Positions 55,069 through 64,000 of a stretch of DNA of 64,000 nucleotides are shown in pieces (position 1 is the stretch's first letter; the number at the start of each line of letters is the position of its first letter). The notes under the pieces are model-generated. The model was given only the letters and a program-made list of their open reading frames with translations, ran no database searches and was not told where the DNA came from. A program made the translations under genes and the position numbers. The stretch is from Zoroaster sp. YZ-2022 (taxonomy: Eukaryota > Echinodermata > Asteroidea > Forcipulatida > Zoroasteridae): assembly GCA_029582265.1 (NCBI GenBank), contig CM055822.1, positions 36,954,590-37,018,589 of the forward strand, in the 5' to 3' direction.

Positions 55069-56640
55069 GAAATAAACCATGTTATATTTGTTTTACTATA
55101 CCTCATACATATTCACAATATTCTCTAGTTCGGCATCATTGAGCTCGGGAAAACGCGAATTGACATTTACGTGTGCCGCCATCTTTTCATGTGTGTGTAG
55201 CTCGGGCGATGTTCGCGTGTGCGTACTACACCCGTGCGACTGTTCCCCGATTGCTTCGTAAAGCGCATGCGTAGCAGACTGACGCATATGCGACAGTCGA
55301 CTACGCATGCGTATTTACCCTGTGCGTGAATACTCGCGGGCGCTTGGTAAACAGCCAAAATAGCATCTGGCATGTGATGGTGAATGGACCAGTGAGAATT
55401 CGGCTCTCGATCATGAATATGTATGAGTATAGTAAAAATGTATATCTGCCCAAATTGAAGGCAAAAGCTCAGGCGCTGATGAACCAATACGATTACACTG
55501 AACTGACACCTGCTACTAGCTAGTTATCACGCTTTGGTCAAATTTGCCATTTTATGAGCTTCACACACGTCGTAGCCCTCTAGAGGTGAAATGCATTTTT
55601 TTCTCAGAGTTGCAAACCTTTTTTGGCGCCATTTTACGCTTCATTCACGTAAACACGTATGTGAGTCACACTACATTGCCGTCACTTTAATTATTATTAT
55701 TAAGTACAAAACAGGAAATGTTCTATCAGTCAGTGCGCAAAGTCGGAGTTAATGAAGCTGACGCAACGTTTACTTGCAAAAAATGGTCCTGAAACCATTT
55801 GAACCATTTGAGATTTCACGAGAAAATGCGAGTGTTTGAAAGTGCTCCTCAGAAAACTATATCTGCTCGGTAGCAAATGTTTCCACTATAGGAAACTGAT
55901 TGAACATTATCTTGAAATGTTGTTCTCACTAAAATAAAACTAAAATAATCGCTTTGACTACGTGTTTAGGAGAAGAAATTGGTATAAATTCAACATATTT
56001 TTGTCAATCCCTTCCTGTTATCCGCACCCCTGACTGTTTCCCGTGGGTTAGGAACTTTAAAACGTTTTAATATAATATCTTGAACTATCACGCAATTGTG
56101 ATGTAAAAACAAATTCACAAGTTTTTCTTTCCTTCAAATACTGTAAATGTACTTAATATTAGTTAAATTTAGTTAAAGTCACGCTTCATAAAATAAACGT
56201 GCGCATGTTAATGACAGGCTTTGGGCGTGACCCCGCACAGAACTGGTCATTATCTTACAGTAAAGACCAAGCGTCAAACTTGTATTCCCATTTTCAAAAT
56301 GAACACAAATTGTATTTTCTGTTGAATAAAGCCATATAGAAATGGGCAAATTCACGTTTTGGGGACACGCGAAAACACTTCCAAAGTACATGTCAGGCGC
56401 GTGATGCCAATCTTCGTCACTCTGATTGATTAAAATCTGCATCAACTTTGACCTTGCGCGCGAGCCTTGAAGTGTGACGTCATATCTTCAGCACAACGTA
56501 TCCAATGAAACGCCTTGAATGGTACGCCTGGAGCCTGTCTACATCCTTGATATAGAAAAAAGACAGAGGACCAGTCTACTATCATCAAGACACTGGGTGC
56601 AATTTCACCAATAGAGGGGCTAGATTTTGCACATAATTAT
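55069..56640. other. gene B intron 7, no gene seen
   Basis: Locally GC-richer at 55180-55400 with repeated CGCATGCG words, otherwise AT-rich. No conserved frame. Confidence 0.4.
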
Positions 56641-56975
56641 CACTATGAATAACTTTACCCTGAAAATGCCCTGAAAATCCGTTTTGCCGTGAAATAACAG
56701 TTCACCGTAATTTCACGGCAATTTCATGGTGGCTCTTCCTCTCAGATATTGGCAATAATGTTAACAGTGATTTCAGGGCAAATTCATGGTGCTCTCGAGA
56801 ATTAATGAGCTGCCCCAAAACTACCACAAGGAGTTCATGGTGTTTTCATGGCGAAGGAATCCCAAAAATATTTCATGGCGTTTTCACGGTGTTGTATCAT
56901 GAAATTGCAGTGAATTATTTATTTCACGGTAAAACAGATTTTCAGGGCATTTTCAGGGTAAAGTTATTCATAGTG
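56641..56975. mobile_element. 335-bp MITE with about 57-bp inverted ends
   Basis: Starts CACTATGAATAACTTTACCC and ends with its inverse GGGTAAAGTTATTCATAGTG. Flanked by TAT on both sides. The interior is repeats of TTTCATGGTG/TTTCACGGTG. Confidence 0.8.
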
Positions 56976-57014
56976 TATAATGGCCAAATCCGGACTTGTC
57001 ATTGTTTCACTTAC

Positions 57015-57128
57015 CATCACACAAGTCACAGAACGCAGGACACTTTTTCAGCACGTATGGATGTTCGTCATCGCACCATCCGTAGCCCCAACTGTTGAGG
57101 CAATTAGCACTTGTGTCTTCACATATAC
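57015..57128 (-). CDS. gene B exon 7 (ShKT domain)
   Basis: 114 bp, phase 1 to 1, with TCACAG acceptor and GTAAGT donor. It encodes a complete six-cysteine ShKT (SXC) module: ICEDTSANCLNSWGYGWC, then DDEHPYVLKKC and PAFCDLC. ShKT modules are common in secreted animal enzymes and CAP proteins and do not by themselves mean venom function. The gene A equivalent should lie in the N gap, because sequence just upstream of this exon (57129-57240) aligns with 17005-17110. Confidence 0.85.
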
Positions 57129-57609
57129 CTGTGATTTGATTCAGACCAAACATTACAATATGTTAGTATAATTTGTGATGCTTCATGTGTCCCCATATTC
57201 CTTAACCTCTTTGTTGTGCCCTAAAAAGAAAACATTAATTAACTTTATATGTTTGTTCATGATAGAGGAATAAATGGTTCTTGCTTTATAGATTAACCCT
57301 ACCAGGCCTGACTTTTTGGCTCACGCTAAAATTAACGATAATGGGTGTTCGTGGTTTGTCATGACATCCGTTTACTTTGAACAGGTCCAACTGAATTGCC
57401 ACTTTTTTTTTAAATATACTAGATTTTCGATGCTGTAAAATATTGTGGATTTGTTGTCAACCTTCAAACAATGAACAATGAACATTGCGTCATGTGGCCA
57501 CTTCCAATTTATTATGGGAATCCAATATGACCGCCGTTACCTTTAAATAGAATATCTTATATTTTTTACAATTGTTTTGCTCAATATATAAATTTATGAC
57601 ATAGTACCA

Positions 57610-57705
57610 CACTCTAAAAAACAAAGTGCTAAAATTAGCACGTTTAGGAGCTTGTATAGTGACTGCACTTGATGTGCTATATTCAGCACTTCGTTGTTTA
57701 GAGTG
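57610..57705. mobile_element. 96-bp MITE, CACTCTAAAAAACAAAGTGC ends
   Basis: About 32-bp imperfect inverted ends (CACTCTAAAAAACAAAGTGCT and AGCACTTCGTTGTTTAGAGTG). Lies in gene B intron 6. Confidence 0.75.
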
Positions 57706-58277
57706 CATGGATGTTATTATATCTGCCTTTATTGTACTTATGGTAAAGACAAATAAATAAATAAATGATGTTGTGGTAACTCACAGTCCTTCTGGGCACT
57801 TACACGTGCACTATTGCCCTAAATGCCAGTCAATAATGTGTACAATAATAATTGGACTTGACAAATCATGTTCGTGGACGTGTGTGAACCGCAAACTGTT
57901 CCGCCACTGATATTCCACCATGCAAAACCTAACACCGTGTTTACACTGGACAATCAAAGGCAAACAACGGCGGGTGTAAGCGGCCCCTTTGATCGTCCCT
58001 TGCGGCATCTGATTCCCCAGTAGACTTGTAGTCTAGTATTTTGTCATCAGTACGAGTAAGAGTACAGTACAGAATGTACTCGGTACTCGGTATGAGTACT
58101 CCAACTCTCAAGTTGTAGTTGAGTAGGTTTTCACGAGTGTGAGTACGAGCACGAGTACGAGTACAGGAAAAAAAACCTCTAAGGTGCTCGAGGACGAGTA
58201 TGAGTACTACAACTCTGTTATACAGTGTAAATAAAGTGTAAAATCCTTAAACCGTCTTTGTGTTTGGTTATACTTAC

Positions 58278-58370
58278 CACTGCAGTCAGTACCACGAAAA
58301 CCTGCTCGGCAATGACATGTGCATGTCTCTGTGTTCAGTGTTCCACAATTCTCACAGACCTGAGCACAAA
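58278..58370 (-). CDS. gene B exon 6 (EGF-like)
   Basis: 93 bp, phase 1 to 1; orthologous position to 17336-17428. Reads VCAQVCENCG, then TCTCHCRAGFRGTDCS: one residue differs from gene A near the RGG/RAG position, and another in the middle. The donor-side intron lacks the palindrome found in gene A. Confidence 0.88.
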
Positions 58371-58861
58371 CTGTTTACAATGAAACTAGGTTCATTAAAG
58401 TATTCTGCTGCAGGGGATTTTCAGAACATTTCAAAACGGTATAGTCACTTATATTGATTTTTATTCATTGTTGTTTGTAGATTTATAGTGACCAGTATGT
58501 AATGTAGGCATACCATAGCTGAAGAGGTTGTTGTCACCCAGTAGGGAACCCCAATGACACCCAGGCAATCGTACTCCTGGGTACGTTAGATAATTTTTTA
58601 TGCTTATCTGGGTACCATTGGGAGTACAATAGGTGAAAACGAGGTTCAGCCATATACCTACAACAAATTTAATGATCAATTTGTGAATGTTGGTGAGGAA
58701 ATGGTGAACTTTGATGAGCAAATTGAGAATTTTGATTAGCAACATTCATGTTGATAATATTGGCATAATTGTTATGATAATATATAATACGTATTACAAT
58801 CAAGATGTATTTCTTGTTGACAACAACATGGAGACACAAAACAAACAAAAATCAACCTTAC

Positions 58862-58891
58862 CGCACTCCTCGGTGTGTGCTGAACACAACC
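58862..58891 (-). CDS. gene B exon 5 (30-bp micro-exon)
   Basis: LCSTHTEEC with split codons, AACAG acceptor and GTAAGG donor. Peptide identical to gene A exon 5 with two synonymous-looking base changes. Confidence 0.82.
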
Positions 58892-59488
58892 CTGTTAGAA
58901 CGAAATGAAAACAAATGAATAGCCGAAAACTGAATTAAGCACTATAGGGGTGTTCTAATCAAATCTAATCTTTCTAATCAATTTTGCCACCTGATGCACG
59001 ATTTACTGACTGAAACTCAATAATGAACCCCTTGGCTATGGTCCTTTTCATAAAAAAAACTTAATAACAACTAAGTCTGATTATCTCAACCCAAGTTAAA
59101 ATATTGTAAAACATGATTTAGTCCGAACTCCTTTTGTCTTGAATACAGGAAGGTTCCACTGGGAAAACAAACACAAATCGTACGCACCCACGTTTTTGCA
59201 CCGTCATGCAGCTGTTTATAAACATCAGTATTGGTATTATTCGGAATTAGGTGAGTGAGAGACGAGTAGGCAGTCTGAAGCATTTCTAGTGCTAAATTAA
59301 AACGACCTCATCTAATCATTCAAGCGACGTACAACGCCGATAGCTGTAACGTTTTGGAATAACTGATTATTATGGGAAATGATTCAGTTCAGATTAGGCC
59401 TATATCCCATCATATAATTCTTCCCATTTTACTCTTGAGGCACTCAATATTTGTGTACTTATAACTCTCAGTTGTCTGTTATACTTAC

Positions 59489-59580
59489 GGCATTGGTTAC
59501 CGTAGCACTGACCAACCCCTGATTCGCATTGTGTGCATGGCGTCCCGGTCAAGTATGGTCTAACTCCAGCATAGTTCCCA
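59489..59580 (-). CDS. gene B exon 4 (end of CAP domain)
   Basis: 92 bp; GNYAGVRPYLTGTPCTQCES, then GVGQCYGNQC. Same phases as gene A exon 4. TTTTAG acceptor, GTAAGT donor. Confidence 0.9.
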
Positions 59581-59993
59581 CTAAAATAAGACCACAGATG
59601 AACAACATCATAAACGAAGAAGAAGAAAAATAATAATAACAAGAACATAAAAACACGTTTTGCCACGTTTTTGCTATTTACTCTCAAGCGTTTTCTCCTG
59701 CTCAGAGGAGAAGTATATAAATGTTGGGCTTCCCCATACACAGCATGTATCAGTTAAATTTTCGTGCACAAAGCTATGGGACATTACGTTAATACGTTAT
59801 TATGAAAACAACTGCTGCCACCAAGCGTCTTAAATATCCTATTGTATATGATTATTTTAATCGGTTATTCAGAGTTGGTAACAAACGTATTTCCTGTTTT
59901 GTTTTCCCCCAAAGTTGTCATTAATACCGGTATACCGGTATAGCTCTCACGGCTGGTGTGGTCGAAAATTAGATGCTCGCAATCACGAACACG

Positions 59994-59994
<1 letters not shown>

Positions 59995-60035
<41 letters not shown>

Positions 60036-60700
60036 CGCACGGGGCGTTGTGGGGACAAAATACAAAGGATTTTGGGGATTAAAAACGTTGTGGGGACACA
60101 CAAAATGTCCCCACAGCTAAGTAATTCCGGATCCCTCTTTTGTTCTCTGTCCCCATAACGCGGCCAGTGCTTGAACACACACACACACACCCTCACGCAC
60201 ATTGATTTGTGGGGTATTCCTTTGTTCGTTCTATTATCCCTTTTCCTTATAATTCTCCTGTGGGGTACAAGATTTTCTATAGTTACCTTGTGGGGTCCAA
60301 TTGTTCTATTGTGTTTTGGACCCCACAACGAATGGTGTGTACGTTCACACCCCCACACACATTGATTTGTGGGGTATTCCTTTGTTCGTTCTATTATCCC
60401 TTTTCTATAGAATTCTCCTGTGGGGTACAAGATTTTCTATAGTTACCTTGTGGGGTCCAATTGTTCCATTGTGTTTTGGACCCCACAACGAATGATGTAC
60501 ACGTTCACACACACACACATACACCCTCACACACATTGATTTGTGGGGTATTCCTTTGTTCGTTCTATTATCCCTTTTCCTTATAATTCTCCTGTGGGGT
60601 ACAAGATTTTCTATAGTTACCTTGTGGGGTCCAATTGTTCCATTGTGTTTTGGACCCCACAACGAATCAAGTACACGTTCACACACACACACACTTTATA
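59995..60700. repeat. (AC)n tracts and a 160-180 bp tandem repeat, three copies
   Basis: (AC) runs at 59997-60030, 60176-60188, 60507-60520 and 60681-60694 separate three near-identical units starting ATTGATTTGTGGGGTATTCC and containing CCTTGTGGGGTCCAATTGTT and TTTTGGACCCCACAACGAAT. Each unit is itself partly inverted (TTGTGGGGTCCAA with TTGGACCCCACAA). Open frames over the units are by-products. Lies in gene B intron 3. Confidence 0.9.
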
Positions 60701-60958
60701 AACAATGTCAAAACTGGACCCTATTTACTCGGTTTGTTTCAGATTCTGTTCGAAGTGCGGTCCGTTCGTGTGGTTGATCTTGCTGATGATTATGTTTGAT
60801 ATGCGCATGACAGTATACCTGAAGCATATGCGTATTTTTGTTGTACGTATTTTACTCGATGACTTCACTTTCGCCCAATTTCGGCATCAATCAGAAATTA
60901 AGCCCGTCCATTTATCTGACCCGGAAGTTTAGAACAAAGTTTAGAACAATTGACTTAC

Positions 60959-61068
60959 GCTACACCGTAGTGACATCCTACAATCCAGACGTTAGTTGAA
61001 GTCAGGTGAGTAGCTGTTGGACAGAACGACATGGCACACCCGACCGCGTAGCTTTTAGCCCAAACCAG
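60959..61068 (-). CDS. gene B exon 3 (CAP domain core)
   Basis: 110 bp; LVWAKSYAVGCAMSFCP, then NVWIVGCHYGVA. With exon 2 it completes GHYTQLVW. CTCAG acceptor, GTAAGT donor. Confidence 0.92.
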
Positions 61069-61831
61069 CTGAGGATTAAAATGCATCATAAACCCGACCT
61101 TATTGGCTCCGTTCTACTATCAACGGATGCCAGGGAAGAGTTTCCGATGCAAACTATACAAAATGACAGCAGAGAGCATTACAGCAACATAGTAAAAGGT
61201 ATGATATTTGAATGAAGGTGGGGGAGAGGATGTAATGCAGTAATCCTTTTTTTTTTTTTTTTTTACAGAACTTAAGATACGGTAATATGGTGATGTGACT
61301 TGTACAGGTTTGGTTTAATTTATATCCTCATAGCTGCAGTTTTGCTGTCCCTTAGTCAAGGCGCCCGAAAAAGAACAAAACTAGCGAGTGGTGAAGTCAC
61401 GGGCGCCTGTACAAGTCTGTTAGGTGCTATGCTTCTACGGAATTCTTCATAAACCTCCAGAAATGTTAATAATACAGATTTATTTAAACCATTCACTATA
61501 AGCAAGATGTTAGGCCATTCTACATTTAAAAAGTTGATAACATTAAAAATTAGTTACTTTATGCAATATGCATTAACATTTCTCCACTAGTATAATATTA
61601 TGTTTTCGCTTTAAAAATTAATTATCAATGTTCCAATGAAAACATGAGTTTCCAGAAATTGCCGGTGAAACATGGTCGGTACATCCATAAGCCGAATTGT
61701 AATATCACATAATTATTTCTCTGTGTAGAAGCTACTTTGAGTGAATAGTGTTAACACCCAACAGGATTTTGTTTGTAATTACCGTGATAGCCATAACTAT
61801 ACAAACAGTCACATATAGCCCCCTCCCCAAA

Positions 61832-62245
61832 ACGAAAGCACAAGCACGAGCACGAAAGCACAAATACACGAGCACGAAAGCAGGAGCACGAGCACGAGCA
61901 CGAAAAGCACAAATACACGAGCACGAAAGCAGGAGCACGAGCACGAGCACGAAAGCACAAATACACGAGCACGGAAGCAGGAGCACGAGCACGAAAAGCA
62001 CAAATACACGAGCACGAAAGCACAAATACACGAGCACGAAAGCAGGAGCACGAGCACGAGCACGAAAGCACAAATACACGAGCACGAAAGCAGGAGCACG
62101 AGCACGAAAAGCACAAATACAAGAGCACGAGCATGAAAGCACGAGCACGAGCGTGAATTCACAAGCACAAGCACGATCACAAAATCACGAGCACGAGCAC
62201 GAGCTACGAGCACAGCACGATCGCGAGCACAGCACAAGCACAAAC
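61832..62245 (+). repeat. GAGCACGAAAGCACAAATACAC minisatellite
   Basis: Alternating words GCACGAAAGCACAAATACACGA and GCACGAAAGCAGGAGCACGA over about 400 bp; higher-order unit about 58-60 bp, degenerating after 62120. Lies in gene B intron 2. Long open frames on both strands come from the repeat. Confidence 0.9.
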
Positions 62246-62517
62246 CCTCATCAAACCTCCAGTTTATACTCCCATGAGGAGTCCTCGGGGGTTTATATCT
62301 ACAAGGTACAAGGTACAAACCCGTTGGACCCCTTTATACACATAAATCTCACAAAAACCCACCTCCGACGTTAATTTTAGCCCGATACACATCATTCCTT
62401 TATGTAGATATTGCCTTAATCTAGTATAGTTTCCGCCTCCCCCGTTCATGAACCCAACGAACCCCCCTTAATTTTAGCCCAAAAATATGTCACGCCTACA
62501 TACAAATATTTCCTCAC

Positions 62518-62769
62518 CTGGGTATAGTGTCCGCACGCTTTGCCAGACTGACAAAGATGATCTGTGTAGTTGTAAAATGGATCCTCGTTGTACCATGAGG
62601 ACACAGGGCTTGCTGGGTCAGGGCGTCTGTCAGCTCGTGAGGGCCCTACCAGCCAAAGATTCTGCCCCTGTTGGTTGAATGGGCTGATGTTCACCTCCGG
62701 AAAGCCATGTGCCCATATACACATATCGCTGTACTGCTGGGCCATGGTGGCAAGGGTGTCCTCCCACAC
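62518..62769 (-). CDS. gene B exon 2 (CAP domain)
   Basis: 252 bp, phase 0 to 0, with TCACAG acceptor and GTGAGG donor. Same CAP core as gene A exon 2, with conservative changes (LWLVGPSRADRRPDPASPVS against LWLIGPSKADKRPDPASAVS). It keeps CIWAHG, GQNLW, WYNED and CGHYTQ. First visible exon of gene B; exon 1 with the signal peptide must be beyond 64000, as intron 1 of gene A is 14 kb. Confidence 0.95.
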
Positions 62770-63100
62770 CTGTGACAGACAACAAATAAATAAACAGAAG
62801 AATAACAACAATGATGAGACTCGATCCTCCATTCTCGCTGACTAATCATTAAGTAGGATTTGAAGCTTTGCATGGTGGAAGTACAGTAGGAGTAATATTT
62901 ACGGTAGCAAAGACGATCGAAGTCGAGTTATGTCATGACCGGTCCTTATCAGAACCAACACTTTATTACAACTCTTAAAAGACTGTTACATGTGCTATCG
63001 CAAACCTTACTCCTAATTATTACTGAGAAAAAAAAAACCAGTGGTGTTAACTTCTTCCGTAGTGTTGTGTTCATACTTAGTGCAGGGTTCACAAACTTCC
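62770..63100 (-). other. gene B intron 1 start, aligned with gene A intron 1
   Basis: 62770-63080 aligns with 21893-22200, including a degraded ACGATCxAGTCGAGTTATGTC repeat. This marks the right limit of visible A/B homology. Confidence 0.65.
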
Positions 63101-64000
63101 TGTAAACAGGGGGTATGATTTTGTTGTGTAATCAAGTTCAGAGACAAGTTACACTCCTGCTTCAATAAGCCTTTTGCGTGTTGATTAACATATCGGCTCG
63201 GAACCCTGTAACACTGATACCGCAGATCAGTTTATAGTGCGCCCGCACCAGACTATTCGTGACCGGATGTCAGCAGCCGAGTCTCTGTTGCCAGTCACGT
63301 GATTCGGGGCAAGCTTTTTCCGCTTTTTCTTAGAAACCAACAATACTGCAGCGGTGTGTGGTCTGGTACCTGCAACATATAACTCAATGATCAACGCATT
63401 AATAACGTTTAACTTCCTTAGAACTAAAGTTAATGCAGCTGTTTTGACGTATTTGATTGTCCACTATACGTTAGAAAAAACACGGAAATACATGTACTTC
63501 GTCTTTTTGTTGCAAAGAAACTCCTGCAAAATCATGTCACCGAAACTCTTTAGAAACTACATAAAGGCCTATTCAAACACGCATGGTTGCATCGTTTACG
63601 TCCGGCGCGGCCGTAAAGCTTGCCCCGAATCACGTGGCATAGTAACAGTCGCTACGCACAGGGGTCAAAGTCTGGGTCACTTGCACAAGGCTTATTCGCC
63701 AGTTGATCGGCGTGCACAACATATTTTGGTGACGAGGATGAAGCACATTAACCTCCCTACACCCCACCTATTCTCTCCACACCCAAGGACCCTCCAATTT
63801 CTTGGCCGAGATGGATAAAGGGTTTTTGTACGTACTTTTGACGACGAGTCCTATGAGAAAGCGGTAAGCGCCCAAGAGGAAAATGTAGGGTCAAAGAAAA
63901 GCATTATGATGGAAAGATTTTGCCAAGGCTAAGGGGGCAAGGAAACTGTGAACGAATCACACGGTATATTATTTCATTTACTGAAATGGTCCCTACGTGT
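63101..64000 (+). other. right edge; possible LTR-retrotransposon leader
   Basis: 63354-63818 holds a 154-codon frame with no recognised motif. 63716-63740 contains ATATTTTGGTGACGAGGATG, a phrase that resembles the sequence after the 5' LTR of some animal Ty3-type elements, followed by CCGAGATGGATAAAGGG. No LTR pair or gag can be confirmed within the window. Confidence 0.3.

Noticed and set aside
60171..60692. Repetitive frames with LWGIPLFVLLSLF units
   Set aside because: They are translations of the tandem repeat; present on both strands and in several frames, with no gene structure.
61748..62374. Long open frames on both strands (127-208 codons)
   Set aside because: They are products of the GAGCACGAAAGCAC minisatellite, open in several frames at once, and have no domain.
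63354..63818. 154-codon open frame at the right edge
   Set aside because: No recognised domain, no paralogue and mixed composition; kept only as part of an unassigned stretch.

Overview
This window looks like nuclear DNA of a marine invertebrate, most likely a deuterostome and perhaps an echinoderm. Three things point that way: GT-AG spliced genes with a CAP/EGF/ShKT domain order, AT-rich introns, and a very diverse mix of LINEs, tRNA-derived SINEs and DNA transposons. The species assignment is inference; no sequence here fixes it. No bacterial genes, CRISPR array or intact functional tRNA/rRNA gene is seen.

The host genes I can support are two paralogous, minus-strand, multi-exon genes for secreted CAP-superfamily (CRISP/GLIPR-like) proteins. 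Gene A runs from exon 1 at 36547 down to 17336; its next exon is hidden in a 500-N gap at 16505-17004. Gene B enters from the right edge (first visible exon at 62769) and runs down to 50613. Exon lengths and phases match exon for exon, so A and B are a tandem segmental duplication. Joined, they read as signal peptide, furin-like site, CAP domain, short EGF-like region with a 30-bp micro-exon, ShKT domain (seen only in B), Thr/Pro/Ala-rich linker and another EGF module (seen only in B). A possible third host gene is represented by exon-like pieces at 299-982.

Almost everything else is mobile DNA, layered by nesting. From left to right: a doubled inverted-repeat element (1371-2056); a LINE fragment (3429-5758) joined to a second dead LINE (5732-9490) that carries a SINE; a LINE (12347-16504) with two zinc knuckles whose ORF1 is interrupted by a MULE-like transposon carrying a compact FLYWCH gene; a divergent relative of that LINE (22765-24719) interrupted by a mariner-type deletion derivative; a 6.5-kb foldback element (27281-33773) with minisatellite arms; a 2.0-kb hAT element (38213-40220); a decayed piggyBac gene (40922-44890) containing a hAT element that itself contains a LINE; and numerous MITEs and SINEs.

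The most interesting signals are: (1) a +1 reading-frame change at an identical TTT-TGA site in ORF1 of two strongly diverged LINE copies, suggesting programmed +1 frameshifting; (2) two 22-26 bp palindromes with the same arms and 7-bp flanking duplications, one with an empty site in the paralogous intron; (3) several unrelated DNA transposons that carry arrays of short tandem repeats near both ends; and (4) a SINE copy whose 5' end is fused to 52 bp of LINE coding sequence, a probable template-switch product.
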